DNA of 64,000 nt, taken from contig NC_023759.2 in assembly GCF_000499845.2 (NCBI RefSeq), positions 25,068,264 to 25,132,263 on the forward strand, read 5' to 3'. Shown in pieces: positions 1 to 10,786 of the stretch; within the stretch, counting starts at the first letter, position 1, and each line of letters begins with the position of its first letter. This stretch comes from Phaseolus vulgaris. Its lineage: Eukaryota; Streptophyta; Magnoliopsida; Fabales; Fabaceae. The translations under genes were made by a program, and so were the position numbers. The notes below the pieces were generated by a model. The model was not told the origin of the DNA. It did no database searches and saw only the letters and a program-made list of their open reading frames with translations.

Positions 1-1260
1 ACAAAGAGGAAGAGGGTGGCACCTTCTTCACCACCTGCTCCACCCCCTCTTCCAACCTCAACACCACCATCGACGCCTGCTCCTCCTCCGTCATCGCCAC
101 CCCCACAGGCTCCTGCCTCACCAGTCCGAGCAATCCCACTGGCCACTGCGCCACCTGCAGCGGAGGCCCAAAAGCCAAACTTCATGGAGGACCCCCCGAG
201 CGCCTCCACGCCATACGTATCAGCTGGAGGGGGTCCTCCTTCAAACGCCCCAGCTGCAGAGGTTGAACCAATCGGGGATGAGGTTTCCCATACTTCGCCG
301 ATTCTGATCACCGAATCCCCGATTCCGTCGCCACGCCAACAAGCGCCTACTGAAGAACCTGCTAAGGAAGGTGGCGACGAGAACCCACAACAGGCCCCCC
401 TGGCGCCTCTCCAAGCAGCAAACCTTCCTTTGGAGGTCACAAGGATGTGGGAGCCTCTATCTGCTAAGTTGAAGACCATAGCAGAAGACATCCCGGCGAT
501 CATAACCAGAGCTGTGGAGAGCTCCACCAGGAGGCTTCAAGACGATCTCTTCAACCTCAAAACTGAAAACAGCACTATGAGGGTCGAGGTGGAGAAATTG
601 TCTTTCAACCTGACACTCGCGGAGATTGAACACTCCCGAGTAGAAGACGCGATGAGCACCGAGCTCAGACTGGCACGCAAGGAGGCCACTGATCTCCGCC
701 ATAAGGTGCATCAACTTGCTCAAGAAAAGGACGAATTGGAGAGCAAGATCGTGCCTCTTCGCGTCAGGGTGGTTGACCTGGAGGCTCTCATGAAAGCTGA
801 CGCCGCCAAGGTGCAAAAATTGGAGCAGAGGTCAGTCGACCGAGAGAAATTTCTTGGGCAAGTGGAAAAGGCGAGGGACGACGCCATAGCTGATCTTGCC
901 GAGGCCAACAAAGAGAAGGGAAAGGTGGCTGCTGAATTGGCCCAAGCACAGGCGGAATCCAAGAAGGTTACTGAAGACCTTCTCCAGGCTCAAGAGACCA
1001 ACGAACAACTCAAAAAACAGGTTGAAGAGCTGGAGCAACAGAATAAAGAGCTGAAAGAGCAAACTGAAGACCTCAAGAAGCGGATTGAGGAACTTCAGAA
1101 GCAAATTGAAGAACTCAAGCTAAACTCTGCTCAAATTCTGGCCGCTGGATTCGAAGCTGCGCGGGAACAATTTGCTTGCCTATTCCCCGACCTGGATCTC
1201 AGCATGGTGTCGCTGAACAATGAAGTGGTGGATGGAAAAGTCGTTCCTGCTGAAGACTAA
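1..1260 (+). CDS. Tat1 antisense gene, last exon (coiled-coil protein), 5' partial
   Basis: The frame is open from the first base of the window to a TAA at 1258-1260. It begins inside a basic KRKRV motif (possible nuclear localisation signal), passes a Pro/Ala/Ser-rich segment (about residues 6-140), then a long heptad-type coiled coil rich in Glu, Lys, Leu and Gln (about residues 150-375), and ends with the signature GFEAAREQ..C..DLDLS..VVDGKVVP shared by the other antisense genes here. It closely matches exon 2 of the Tat2 copy at 15943-17426 in order and wording. Transcription would converge on the Tat1 pol gene. No enzymatic motif is visible. The function is unknown; a structural or nuclear adaptor role is only a guess. 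Confidence 0.8.
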   Translation, partial: TKRKRVAPSSPPAPPPLPTSTPPSTPAPPPSSPPPQAPASPVRAIPLATAPPAAEAQKPNFMEDPPSASTPYVSAGGGPPSNAPAAEVEPIGDEVSHTSPILITESPIPSPRQQAPTEEPAKEGGDENPQQAPLAPLQAANLPLEVTRMWEPLSAKLKTIAEDIPAIITRAVESSTRRLQDDLFNLKTENSTMRVEVEKLSFNLTLAEIEHSRVEDAMSTELRLARKEATDLRHKVHQLAQEKDELESKIVPLRVRVVDLEALMKADAAKVQKLEQRSVDREKFLGQVEKARDDAIADLAEANKEKGKVAAELAQAQAESKKVTEDLLQAQETNEQLKKQVEELEQQNKELKEQTEDLKKRIEELQKQIEELKLNSAQILAAGFEAAREQFACLFPDLDLSMVSLNNEVVDGKVVPAED

Positions 1261-1920
1261 TCAATTCTTCTTCATCTGCCACCTCTTGTGCTTTCCCTTG
1301 TATTATAACTTGTAAAAAACTTTTATGTCCCCTCGTATATATGCTCTAAACTGTTATTCATTGCTATCTGTTAATGACAAAGGTTTACGCTTTTCCCTTT
1401 ATGACTTCTTCACTCGCTTCAACTTTCCTTGCTTGTTTAATTTCAAAGAAATGACTTAGGAAAACGGTAGGTACAACCTTTGACTTAACCGCTTCGGATT
1501 ACCTCAGCCCTAAGCAACAAACACTCAACAATTCGTAACCTTAAGGCAATTAACCTTATCGTAAAAATATCCTCCAAGCAACGAACTGTAACTCAGTTGC
1601 TGGCTTAAATACGCTCCACTCGACATGCTTCACCAAACAGGTCTTTGAACCTTCTCGCCGCTGTTCGAGCTCTTCGCCAAAGACTGTTGGTGATATCAGC
1701 TTCTTTCTAGCCCCATGCTTTAGCCATTGTTTCTTTGTCTGGGGGTAGAGACGCCTTTTGGGATCCTTCTTTACCTCCCTGAACTTCAGAACAAAGACCG
1801 GTTGACTAGGCGTTCTCTTCGAACCTACCTTAGCCACCTTCCAAACTTCTTCCACCCTCTGCACCATACCTGAACTCGTTCGAGACGAGAAGGATTTTAT
1901 CTTGCCTAAGCTCACATGTA

Positions 1921-2170
1921 GGCGAGAAGGTCTTTGAACTCGCCTGAACTCGCTCATCGGCGAGAAGGTCTTTAACTCGCCTGAACTCGCTCAACGGCGA
2001 GAAGGTCTTTAACGTGCCTGAACTCGCTCATCGGCGAGAAGGTCTTTAACTCGCCTGAACTCGCTCATCGGCGAGAAGGTCTTTAAACTCGCCTGAACTC
2101 GCTCATCGGCGAGAAGGTCTTTAAACTCGCCTGAACTCGCTCAACGGCGAGAAGGTCTTTAAACTCGCCT
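1921..2170. repeat. Tandem repeat, 37-38 bp units
   Basis: About six head-to-tail copies of a unit built on 'gaactcgctcatcggcgag' followed by 'aaggtctttaactcgcct'. Copies differ by a few substitutions (cat/caa, cggcg/ggcg). The same unit recurs in the Tat2 spacer near 18040-18215, so it belongs to the family and was not created locally. Confidence 0.9.
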
Positions 2171-2510
2171 CTACATTGCCCCAGGGGTTACATCTTCTCG
2201 CCCCCAGAAACACGGAGGACTTTTTACTGGTGCCTCTACATTGCCCCAAGGGTTACATCTTCTCGCCCCCAGAAACACGGAGGACTTTTTACTGGTGCCT
2301 CTACATTGCCCCAGGGGTTACATCTTCTCGCTCCCAGAAACACGGAGGACTTTCTCTCTTTCTCGCCTGCACTCGCTCGACGGCGAGGAGGTCTTTAACT
2401 TGCCTCTACATTGTCCCAGGGGTTACATCTTCTCGCCCCCAGAAACACGGAGGACTTTTTCTCTTTCTCGCCTGCACTCGCTCGACGGCGAGGAGGTCTT
2501 TTACTTGCCT
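2166..2510. repeat. Tandem repeat, 65 bp units
   Basis: Several copies of a 65-bp unit starting 'tgcctctacattgcccc', then 'ggggttacatcttctcgc' and 'agaaacacggaggac'. Three are contiguous; the fourth is separated by a copy of a 'ctcgctcgacggcgagg' unit. The same repeat sits at 18212-18400 in Tat2. Reading frames across it repeat every 65 bases, so open frames here are not genes. Confidence 0.9.
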
Positions 2511-2758
2511 CAGGACGCGCGAGGGCGTTGAGGTCTTTTAACTGGTGCCTCCGATCGCCGAAAAACGATGAGGACTTAAAAACTTTAATTGGTGCCTCCA
2601 ATCGCCGAAAAACGATGAGGACTTGAAAACTTTTTAGAAAGCACGCGGTATATCTTTGCTTGCCTTAAATCACGTACAAGTGACAAGGTCTTTCTTCAAA
2701 ACTTTTGGAAAATAGCACACATGCAATCTGAAAACGCCTTATACTTCGAAAACTCTTC

Positions 2759-2815
2759 TTTTATTGGGTGGCCTCGTTAAAAACCCTCCTTAGGGAAAAA
2801 AGAGTGCCCCCTTCA
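2759..2815 (-). promoter_or_regulatory. Conserved post-integrase block (Tat1 copy)
   Basis: About 60 bases downstream of the integrase stop, the minus strand carries a G-run plus CACTCTTTTTTCCCT, then AGGAGGGTTTTTAACGAGG, then CCACCCAATAAA. The block recurs beside integrase in all six Tat copies of the window although the spacers around it diverge. It combines a G-rich tract, a small CCCT/AGGG inverted repeat and an AATAAA hexamer. It may be a 3'-end signal for the pol transcript or a second polypurine tract; the role is inferred from conservation only. Confidence 0.55.
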
Positions 2816-2873
2816 ACTGTTTCATCAGAGATATTGTAATATGACTTTGTGTTTGTCTTTACTTACAAAGCTC

Positions 2874-4412
2874 TTAACTATAGTACAACTTCAGGTGCGT
2901 GGCGTTCCAGGTGCGAGGAATCGCCCCTCCTTCCAGCGTCTCTAAGCGGTAGGCGCTGTTCCCGAGCGCCTCGGTTATTCTGAACGGTCCAGTCCACTTG
3001 GGTGACAGTTTATTCTCCATCTCGTACTGGTGGGCCTTCCTCATCACCAAGTCGCCTTCTCTAAACTGCCTTGGCATCACCTTCGAGTTGTATCTTCGTT
3101 CAACCCTTCTCTTAACGGCTTCAGCCTTCAACCTCGCCTCTTCCCTGACCTCATCCAATAGATCCAGGTTCAGCCTTCTCTCTTCATTCGAGTCTTCCTC
3201 TACAAAGTTCTGGAATCTCGGCGAGCTCTCCTGGATCTCTACTGGAATCATCGCATCACACCCATAGACCAAACTGAACGGGGTCTCATGGGTTCCTGAC
3301 TGCTAGGTGGTGTGGTATGCCCAGACTATACGGGGCACCTCCTCAGCCCAGCTTCCCTTGGCTTTTTCTAGCCTTCTCTTTAAACCTCTCAACAACACCC
3401 GATTAGCTGACTCCACCTGGCCATTTGTCTGAGGGTGCTCGATGGATGCAAACACTTGTTGAATTCCCACCCCTTCGCAAAGCTTCTTCAACAGGTGACT
3501 TGCAAACTGAGTCCCATTGTCCGACACCAGGCGCTTAGGCACTCCAAACCGGCACACGATGTTCTTCCACACGAAACCTTCGATCTTGTGTGCGGTGATC
3601 TGGGCCACTGGTTCTGCTTCAATCCACTTGGTGAAATATTCAATCGCCACCACCAAGTACTTCATCTGCCTGATCGCCAGCGGGAAAGGTCCCAGGATGT
3701 CGATGCCCCAGGTATGAAACGGCCAAGGGCTATAGATCGACTTTAACTCCTCGGGAGGTGCCTTGTGCCAATCGGCGTGCTGTTGGCATTGTTTGCAACA
3801 CTGGGCATACTTCTTGCAATCCTCTCTCATCGATGGCCAGTAGTAGCCTGCACGGAGAGTCCTCGCGGCCAGAGCTCGACCCCCAACGTGGCTTCCGCAT
3901 ATACCCTCGTGGAGCTCTGCCATGATCCTCGTGCACTTCTCGCCGTGTACGCATTCCAGGAGTGGGTGAGTGAACCCGAACCTGTACAGATCGCCATCAA
4001 TCAATGTGTACTTGCTGGAATTTTTCTTTACCTTCCTAGCTTCTGTCGGATCCAGTGGGAGGAGGCCATCTGCCAGGCACCGCTTGTACTGGGTTATCCA
4101 GGTGTCTGGCTCCTGGATGGCACATACCTGCGCCATATTCACCTTCTCTCCTCGACATGCTCTAATTCTCGGCGATCTCAGAGTTTCTTGCGTCAAGGAC
4201 TTATGGCTTCTCGCTGCTTTCTCCGTCGACTTGCTTATCTGAAGGACCAGGTGGTCTGCTACAAATGCCCTTGGCGTCTTCAGAGTTTCTTGAATCACCG
4301 TCCTCTGCCTACCCCTCTTGCCTGAGCTGGCGAGCTTAGCAAGCAAGTCAGCTCGGGCATTCTGCTCTCTGGGCACATGTACTACTTCAAAAGAGGCAAA
4401 GGAACTCTTCAA
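2874..4412 (-). pseudogene. Tat1 integrase region (broken)
   Basis: Encodes the end of pol: the region after the second RNase H, an HHCC zinc-binding module (ELHEG..GSH..CKQC), and a DDE integrase core with D in WGIDILGPFP (about 3700), D in SDNGTQF (about 3515) and E in EHPQTNGQVESAN (about 3430), then a C-terminal region ending LKLYYS. Integrase would insert the cDNA copy into host DNA. An in-frame TAG at 3300-3302 cuts the frame after YHTT. The upstream join to the RNase H frame is shifted by an 11-base deletion near 4415-4430, seen by comparison with Tat2. Catalytic residues remain but the protein is split. Confidence 0.88.
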
Positions 4413-7400
4413 CTCCTGTACGTACCGCCATTTGTGGATCTTTAGCCTGGAACTCGCCTGTTACTTGCCCCGTGACTAGCAGCGAGTCACTTTTAGCCAT
4501 CAGCACCCTAGCTCCCATCTCCTTGGCCAGCAGAATCCCGGCGATCAGCGCCTCATACTCTGCTTGATTGTTGCTGGCTTTGAAGGCGAACCTCAGAGAT
4601 TGTTCGATCAGCACGCCGTTGGGTCCTTCCAATATGACTCCAGCACCGCTGCCCTGCTGGTTCGACGATCCATCCACCGAGAGTACCCAACGGAAATCGT
4701 CTCCTTCAACTCGCGTCGCCTCTGATGAGAGCTCAACCACGAAATCTGCAAAGATTTTCCCCTTGATCGGGCCTCGGGGCTCATATTTAATATCAAACTC
4801 TAACAACTCTACCGCCCACTTCACCATCCTTCCCGCAACGTCGGGTTTCTTCAAGACCTTCTGGATGGGCAGGTCAGTCATCACCAGTATTGTGAAGCTA
4901 TGGAAGTAGTGGCGCAACCTCCTCGCCGAAAACACCACAGCCAGCGCAGCCTTCTCCAGGGCCTGATATCTCGTTTCGGGGCCCTGCAACACCTTGCTCA
5001 CAAAATAGATAGGCTTCTGAGCCTGATCTTGATCCTGGGCGAGCACCGCACTTACCGCCCTCTCAGTTACAGCAAAATACAACCTGAGAGGGATTCCCAC
5101 CAGCGGTTTGCACAGAACCGGCGGGCTCGCCAGATACTCCTTCAGTTTGACGAAAGCTTTCTCGCATTCTTTCGTCCAAACAAACTTATTATTGCGCCGC
5201 AGACATTGAAAATAGGGATGCCCCTTTTCTCCGCTAGCTGACACGAAGCGAGATAGGGCTGCCATCCGACCTGTTAGCTGCTGGACTTCTTTCACCGTAG
5301 CTGGGCTCCTCATCGCCAAGATGGCGGCACACTTGTCTGGGTTGGCTTCTATTCCTCTTTCAGTCAAGAGGAAACCCAAAAACTTTCCAGCCTCCACGCC
5401 GAAAATGCATTTCTCCGGATTGAGCTTCAATCTGAACTTGGCGATCGTCGTGAACAACTCTTCCAAGTCTGCAACGTGCTTGCTTTTTTCCTGCGAGGTC
5501 ACGACCATGTCATCGACGTAAGCTTGCACGTTCCTTCCCAGCATTGGTGCAAGTACTCGATCCATCAGCCTCTGGTACGTGGCCCCCGCGTTCTTCAGCC
5601 CAAACGGCATCACCTTATAGCAATAGCACGACCTCTCCGTCATGAAGGTTGTCTTCTCTTCATCCATGGGATGCATCTTGATCTGATTATATCCTGAGAA
5701 GGCATCCAGGAAACTCAGCAACTTACACCCTGCAGCACTATCGACCAGGGCATCTATGCTTGGTAAAGGATATGAATCCTTTGGGCAAGCTTTGTTCAGG
5801 TCGGTGAAGTCGACGCACATGCGCCATTTCCCGTTACTCTTCTTCACCAGCACGACATTTGCCAGCCATTCAGGGTACTGGACTTCCCTGATGTGGCCTG
5901 CAGCGAGGAGTTTCTGTGTTTCGTCCCTGATCGCCTGCCTCCTCTCCTCGTTGAACTTCCTTCTCCTTTGTCGCACCGGCCTCACCAAATTGTCCATCGC
6001 CAGATGATGGCACAAGAAGTCGGGATCAATCCCGGGCATGTCTGAAGCGGACCATGCAAACGCGTCCAGATGCCTCTCAATCACCTCGGCGATCTGGTCC
6101 TGGAGCTCGACCTCCAGAGATCTTTCCAGCTTGAAGATCTTTCCTCCGATCTCCTTTTCGAGCCACTGCTCGACAGGCTTTGGCTTGGATTCTCTGGCGA
6201 TCACCGCCCTGGCGATTCCCTGCTCCCTCGCTTCCTCAGGGCGATTCCGCGCCTCTCCCTCCTCCAGACCAGCATTCTTCTCCCCCAGCTCAGCGTCTAC
6301 CATCTCCACATCTCTTCCGGCGGCCTCCTCTGTTACCGTCGATCTGGGCTTCACACCGGGAGGTGGGGTGGTTGTTACATAACTCACTGATCTTTTGTTT
6401 TTCAGGCTATTCTCATAGCACCTTTTCGCTTCTTTCTGATCAGACTTGATCGTGATCACCACCCCTTCCATGGACGGCAACTTTACCTTCATGTGCCGAG
6501 TCGACGGAATGGCGCCTATCCTGTTAAGCGTGGGCCTTCCCAACAGGATGTTATATGCTGAAGGGGCGTTTACGATGAGGTACTTGATTTTCTCCGTCCT
6601 CGACCCAGCCTCATCTGTAAACGTGGTTCTTAGCTCAATGTACCCCCTGACCTCCACCTGGTCACCAGCGAACCCATATAGGCACCCTCCATAGGGCCTT
6701 AGCTGGTCAAGGGGCAACTCCAGCTGCGTGAAAGTCGGCCAGAACATCACGTCTGCCGAGCTTCCTTGGTCCACCAGAACTCTGTGGACCTTCCTTCCCG
6801 CTGTAACCAACGAAATAACTATGGGATCGTTGTCATGGGGCACAACGTCCCGAAGATCCTGCTTGGTGAACGTAATGTCCACTTCCGGCGAGTGATCTTC
6901 AAACATATCCACTGTCATCACCGATCGCGCGTACTTCTTCCTCTGCGATGCGGTGCATCCACCACCCGAGAAGCCCCCTGCAATGGTGTGGATCTCCCCG
7001 TGGATAGGGATCTCGTGTTGCTGGGTTTCTCCACCTACTGGCTGGGAACTCGACGCTCCCCCCGTCCTCCTGTCCAGCAGATAGTCATTTAGGAACCCGC
7101 TCTTGACCAAATCGTCGAGCTGATATCCCAAGGACAGACACGAGTCCAAAGTGTGGCCAAAACATTGGTGGAACTCACACCAGGCAGATATGTTAGGAAT
7201 GGCGATCAGATCCGCTAGTCCCATGACAAACTTGTGCTTAGGCGGGCGATTGTATTCCCAGCGTGCTGGTTGCTGGCGTGCTTGGCTCCTTCCCTTGTTC
7301 CTCCTATCGTAAGGATGGCGAGTCCTCTGGTCCTTCCTGGCCGCCGCTGCTGTCTCCAGCACCCTCTGCGGCTGGATCCTGGTCTGGGCGCGTGGCCTGG

Positions 7401-8244
7401 CGGGAGCCACGCTTCCTCTCTTCTCGGCGACTTCATTCTCGTCGGCGATGTGAGCCACCGCAAGTCGCCTGACTTCAGCAAACGTCGCGGGGTGAGCCCT
7501 GATCAAGGCCTCGCAGAATGGTCCTGGCTGCACGCCCTTCTTGAAGGCATAGACCAGCATTTCTTCATCCTTGGCCGGCGATCTGACCATCTGCGCTCCA
7601 AAGCGATTCAGGTATTCTCTGAGGGACTCTCCCTGGTACTGCCTTATATCAAACAGATCATAAGACACCCTGGGCGGTGCCTTATTCACGATGTACTGCT
7701 CAACAAAGATCTTCGAGAACTGTTGAAAATTGGTTATGTGGCCGTTAGGCAGGCTCACAAACCACTCCATCGCCGTCCCCTGGAGCGTACTCACGAACAT
7801 CTTGCAGTAGACGGCGTCTGACCCTCCTGACAGCATCATCTGCGTATGGAACGTGGTGAGATGAGCCTTAGGATCCTCCACGCCGGTGAAAACAGCCTTA
7901 ACCGGAACCACGCTCGCAGGAATGGGCGTGTCGGTAATCGCCTGAACAAAAGGCATAGGAAAAACACGAGGTGGCGATGACGGCGCCACCTCTTCAGCAG
8001 AAGAACGCCCTTGCTGCTCCTGAAGAGCTTGGCGCAGCTCCTCAGTCACCTTGCTGAGCTCCTCGTTCCTGGCGCGAGAGGCGACCAGGTCCTCATGCAT
8101 TCTCGCCTGCTCTACGCGTGAGGCTTCCACAGTTGCCTGCAACGAACGCATCATCTCTGCCATCTGCGCCATGGTCATGGCGGCGACGCCTTCGTCAGCA
8201 ACGGGCGCAACTGGACTTGAACGATTGCTTCTCATCTTTCTCAT
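4387..8244 (-). pseudogene. Tat1 gag-protease-RT-RNase H polyprotein (1285 codons, C-terminus shifted)
   Basis: A single open frame from ATG at 8244. Domains in order: coiled-coil start; Retrotrans_gag-like region (MEWFVSLPNGHI... REYLNRFG); a C-X2-H-X4-H-X4-C knuckle (CEFH..GH....C); a protease with the unusual motif LVDQGSSADV; RT with LDAFSGYNQIKM, MPFGLKNAGATYQRLM and the catalytic YVDD near 5508-5523; Ty3 RNase H; connection; a second RNase H with SVDGSSNQQGSGAG, NNQAEYEAL and KSDSLLV supplying D, E and D. The frame ends early in a few foreign residues because of the 11-base deletion near 4425. Gag through RT look structurally complete. The second RNase H is diagnostic of the Tat clade. 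Confidence 0.9.
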
Positions 8245-8650
8245 GAACTCAGCGAACCTCAGAATGCAGCGAACGACACTTCAACCACGATCGAATCGGC
8301 GATCAATCGGAGAAAACAGCGCAAAACTGCGCAAGAAAACTCAAGAACACCGTAAGCCTTCAATGAAAACCACAACTTCACCAGAAACCGCCGCTTCCCT
8401 GCGGACAACCAAACGAGCGAAAGAACTCGAACTTCCACCAAACAGATTACGCGTAAACAGCAGGAAACCTCATTCCACCGATCGAAAAGCTAAACGAACG
8501 GTATAAAAAGCGAATTCACCGAACGAAACTCAAGCAAACAGCGCACGATGGTTGCACCAGCACACAACCACGCAGAAAACTTCGAAAACTTCCAAGAACT
8601 CACGCTGTGGATGGGAGCAAGTTTTACACGACCCCACGGTGGGCGCCTGA
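8245..8650 (-). other. Tat1 leader and primer binding site
   Basis: Between the LTR and the gag start there are about 385 bases, very rich in A and C on the plus strand, with no supported gene. Next to the LTR (about 8631-8648) the minus strand reads AGGCGCCCACCGTGGGGT, the family's primer site with its first T apparently changed. The same block follows the LTR in Tat2, C and F. I cannot assign the priming tRNA with certainty. Confidence 0.75.
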
Positions 8651-9447
8651 TGATCCCGCCTGTTGACCGGAACGCTGGAAACTGCCTCGTCAAAGGATCG
8701 ACGTGCGCACCGCTTCGAACCTCCGTTCCTCTTCGAGATCCACCTCAAGAACCTGCAAAGAAACAGAGCGGCGCCGCTGCGGCCGATCGCACTCCAACGC
8801 TCAAGTCAGTGACGGTATCACCAAATACTAAGAGAACAAGAACCGTGCAAATCCTCTCTCATAGTCAGCTCTACAACTCGCAAGCGTAAAGAGTATAAAC
8901 TGAATGTGCGTACCTCAGAAAGTTTGTTGAGAACTCTTATATACCTGGCTGTTTTCTCTCTCCTGGCAGTTACAGACCTGGACACGTGGCTCGCATCCAG
9001 TCGTACACGTGCCATCATCTGGAGCCTCCTTGACTTGGCGCTGCTTCTACTCTCATTTCGGCTAAGTTACTTATGCATGGTACTGCCCAGTGCATAGCTA
9101 ACTTGGGAGTGCGATCTCTACTGGAGTTGGCGAGTTAGGGTGTCCTCATACACCTTCCCTGTGGTCTCGCCGGCCGCCTTCATAATTTGCTTCTCTTTCA
9201 TCTTCGGCGATGTGCTTTCTCCGGCGATCTCCAACTGCTTGGTCGCCTGGGTTTACATCTGGCGACTTCATCTTTAACCCAGTGATCGCCTATTCTGATA
9301 TACTGGAGATCGGAACACACCAACTTAATAACTGGCGGCTTCACGAACCCCCCGACTTCCTTCCCTTCTGCCAGCCTGGCGCCTTGCTAACACGCCTATA
9401 CTGTAGCAGGATGCCACGTCATCACTCCCGACTACCAGGGCGGTACA
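8651..9447 (-). repeat. Tat1 5' LTR
   Basis: The plus strand reads TGATCCCGCC...GGCGGTACA, so the LTR keeps TG/CA ends in both directions. Its inner end lies beside the primer site and its outer end abuts an unrelated antisense-gene fragment. It aligns along its length with the Tat2 LTR at 24618-25434. The inner end could equally be placed at 8648 because of a TGATGATCC overlap. The partner LTR is outside the window, so target duplication cannot be tested. Confidence 0.85.
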
Positions 9448-9839
9448 CATCCCAATAGCTGGGCCTTCGTTCGGGCCTTTCAGATTCTTCTGTAGACGTC
9501 TTCTTACACTTCTTCGAGGTGAAGAAGCAGGGGAAAAGCTTCTGGGTAAGCTTTTCCGGGATCGCTGGCAGGATCCTTCTTTCCCTCTTCCAGAACTCGT
9601 ACAAAAGCTGGAAGGGAAAATTCTTCAGGGTGTGCTGCGCCAAGCATGACCCCACAGCCTTGGACGGCTTCCCTCTGTATTGGACAGAGCATCCCATGCT
9701 GCTCAAGGCCAAGGCCCTGGATGAGCTGTCCTCTGCTGATAGGGAGGTGTGCAAGGCCTTGGCTGGCCTGGGGATTGTTTTCGACACGCTGAAGCTCATC
9801 ACGTGCGAGTACAACGCCCATTCCCTGACCACCTAGTTT
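9448..9839 (+). pseudogene. Fragment of an older Tat antisense gene (first-exon domain)
   Basis: Begins HPNSWAFVRAFQ, then after a short deletion that shifts the frame reads SVDVFLHFFEVKKQ, WVSFSGIAGRI, SWKGKFF and LDGFPLYWT, ending near NAHSLTT. These are the conserved blocks of the first coding exon of the antisense genes, closest to the long gene of element F. Both ends are cut by insertions: the Tat1 LTR on the left and the chromovirus-like LTR on the right. It represents the oldest visible layer at this end of the window. Confidence 0.85.
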
Positions 9840-9840
9840 T

Positions 9841-10029
9841 GATGGAGATCAAGCTCAAGAGGACATGGAGGCCAATCAACAAGATCAAGAAGAGGTGGAG
9901 GCACAAATGGAGGACGCCCATGGAGGCCAAAGTCCACCTCAAAGGATTACAAGAAGCATGTTCAAAGCTTTGGGAGCTAGAGGACATTTATTTTCTCTTT
10001 TTGTAATTTCTTTAGTTGAAGGTGCTTAG
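9841..10029 (+). CDS. C-terminal pol peptide encoded inside the chromovirus-like LTR
   Basis: From the second base of the LTR a frame of 62 codons stays open to TAG at 10027-10029, reading acidic Gln/Glu-rich sequence and then SPPQRITRSMFKALG and LFSLFVISLVEGA. The other LTR copy at 63101-63287 conserves SPPQR.TRS.FKALG....LFSLFVISL.EGA despite frame damage upstream, which points to past coding constraint. In a complete element this would be the C-terminus of the polyprotein running into the 3' LTR, as known for CRM elements. In this 5' LTR copy it would not be translated as part of pol. Confidence 0.55.
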   Translation, partial: DGDQAQEDMEANQQDQEEVEAQMEDAHGGQSPPQRITRSMFKALGARGHLFSLFVISLVEGA

Positions 10030-10225
10030 AGGGAAACATTAGAAACCTCTTTTGTTTTAGCATCTTTAGGCTTTAGTTAGGAGCTTTAGGAGGAGGGGTG
10101 TATTAGTAGATAGGTGTAGGAGTAGAATAGGAGGTGCCAAAGGATGCATGTTTTAGGCGCCGGTTTTAGCTAGTTTTAGGAGGGAATTTTTGAAATGTTT
10201 AGCTTACATTTTCAGCACCTTAGGC

Positions 10226-10233
10226 TATAAATA
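10226..10233 (+). promoter_or_regulatory. LTR TATA box
   Basis: TATAAATA preceded by a GC-rich gap, about 390 bases into the LTR. The LTR copy at 63100 has TATAAAAT at the matching place (63515-63522), so this is likely the U3 promoter. Confidence 0.6.
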
Positions 10234-10786
10234 GAGGTGCTCTCTTTGTAAAATTCAGATTGGAATTAATCTAAGAAAACTCTACTCAAATTTTGAGTGA
10301 CCTTTGGAGAGCTTTTGGAGCCTTCTTCTCTAGTCTTATCTTGATGGATCATTGGAGTCCTCAAGTGGCGGCATCACTCTCATCTAGGAGCATTCCACAC
10401 TTCTAGTGGCGAGATCATCCAACATTCTTCCATCTTCATGAGCACTCTTTTCTCCTTCCTTTCTTCTCTTTCAATTACTCTTGTTGTCTTGTGTTCTTGA
10501 GCTTTTTTTGGTTCGGTTTTTCTGTTTTCCAGCACCTTTTGTTTCTGTTCTTGCCTTTTAATTTCAATGCTGTTCGGTTCCTTTTAATTTCTCCTCTTTT
10601 GTTCGGTTCAATTTGACTAAAATTGGTTTATCCAATGAGTTTGGGATTTGGTACTAGTTTTTGATGAGTTCTTGTCTTAGAACCATGATCCAACTCTAAG
10701 AAAAGTGCCTCTATAATGTCCAACTCAAGGTGATTCCTAAGAAGGTCAAGAACCTTTCTCTATATGGCTAGTGGAATCACATCATG

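Larger units (their letters stand above)
1261..2758. other. Tat1 spacer between antisense gene and pol
   Basis: This non-coding stretch separates the convergent 3' ends of the antisense gene and integrase. The first 650 bases are AT-rich with possible poly(A) context after the antisense stop. The rest is tandem repeats (listed separately) followed by degenerate units. The short open frames seen here come from the repeats and have no domain support. Confidence 0.7.
1..9447 (-). mobile_element. Tat1: Ty3/gypsy Tat-lineage retrotransposon, 3' LTR outside window
   Basis: Read on the minus strand, the element runs 5' LTR (9447-8651), primer site, leader, gag, protease, RT, two RNase H domains, integrase, spacer, then an antisense gene on the plus strand that enters from the left edge. 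Its polypurine tract and 3' LTR must lie left of the window. The pol frame is broken by one 11-base deletion and one in-frame stop, so it cannot make an intact polyprotein. The right end abuts a fragment of another element's antisense gene at 9448, so Tat1 inserted into an older Tat element. The lineage call rests on the dual RNase H and the antisense gene, both known features of Tat elements such as Retand and Grande. Confidence 0.9.
9840..10784 (+). repeat. Chromovirus-like 5' LTR (945 bp)
   Basis: Starts TGATGGAGATCAAG and ends ...ATCACATCA just before the primer site. The second copy at 63100 begins at exactly the same base, which fixes the left boundary. The R/U5 half contains 'gtggcgacatcactc'-like and 'agtggcgagatcatcc' phrases shared with that copy. 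Confidence 0.8.

Noticed and set aside
1921..2510. Regular repeats resembling a CRISPR array
   Set aside because: Units are contiguous, with no unique spacers of constant length. They are imperfect, lie in a plant retrotransposon and recur in Tat2. They are ordinary tandem repeats.
2176..2541. Open frames of 121 and 96 codons over the 65-bp repeats
   Set aside because: The peptide simply repeats with the DNA unit in shifted frames. There is no evidence of a gene.
3765..4325. Long plus-strand open frame (186 codons) opposite integrase; a similar one of 245 codons at 19484-20221
   Set aside because: Both are the complement of the integrase coding strand and recur only because the sense gene is conserved. 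They have no domain and no Met or codon pattern of their own.
8631..8648. tRNA gene or tRNA-derived sequence at the GGCGCCC site
   Set aside because: Only the 18-base primer-complementary block is present, next to each LTR. No cloverleaf can be formed from the surroundings.
9841..10029. Independent small gene in the chromovirus-like LTR
   Set aside because: It lacks its own start and fits the expected end of pol. In the 63100 copy the upstream half is out of frame.
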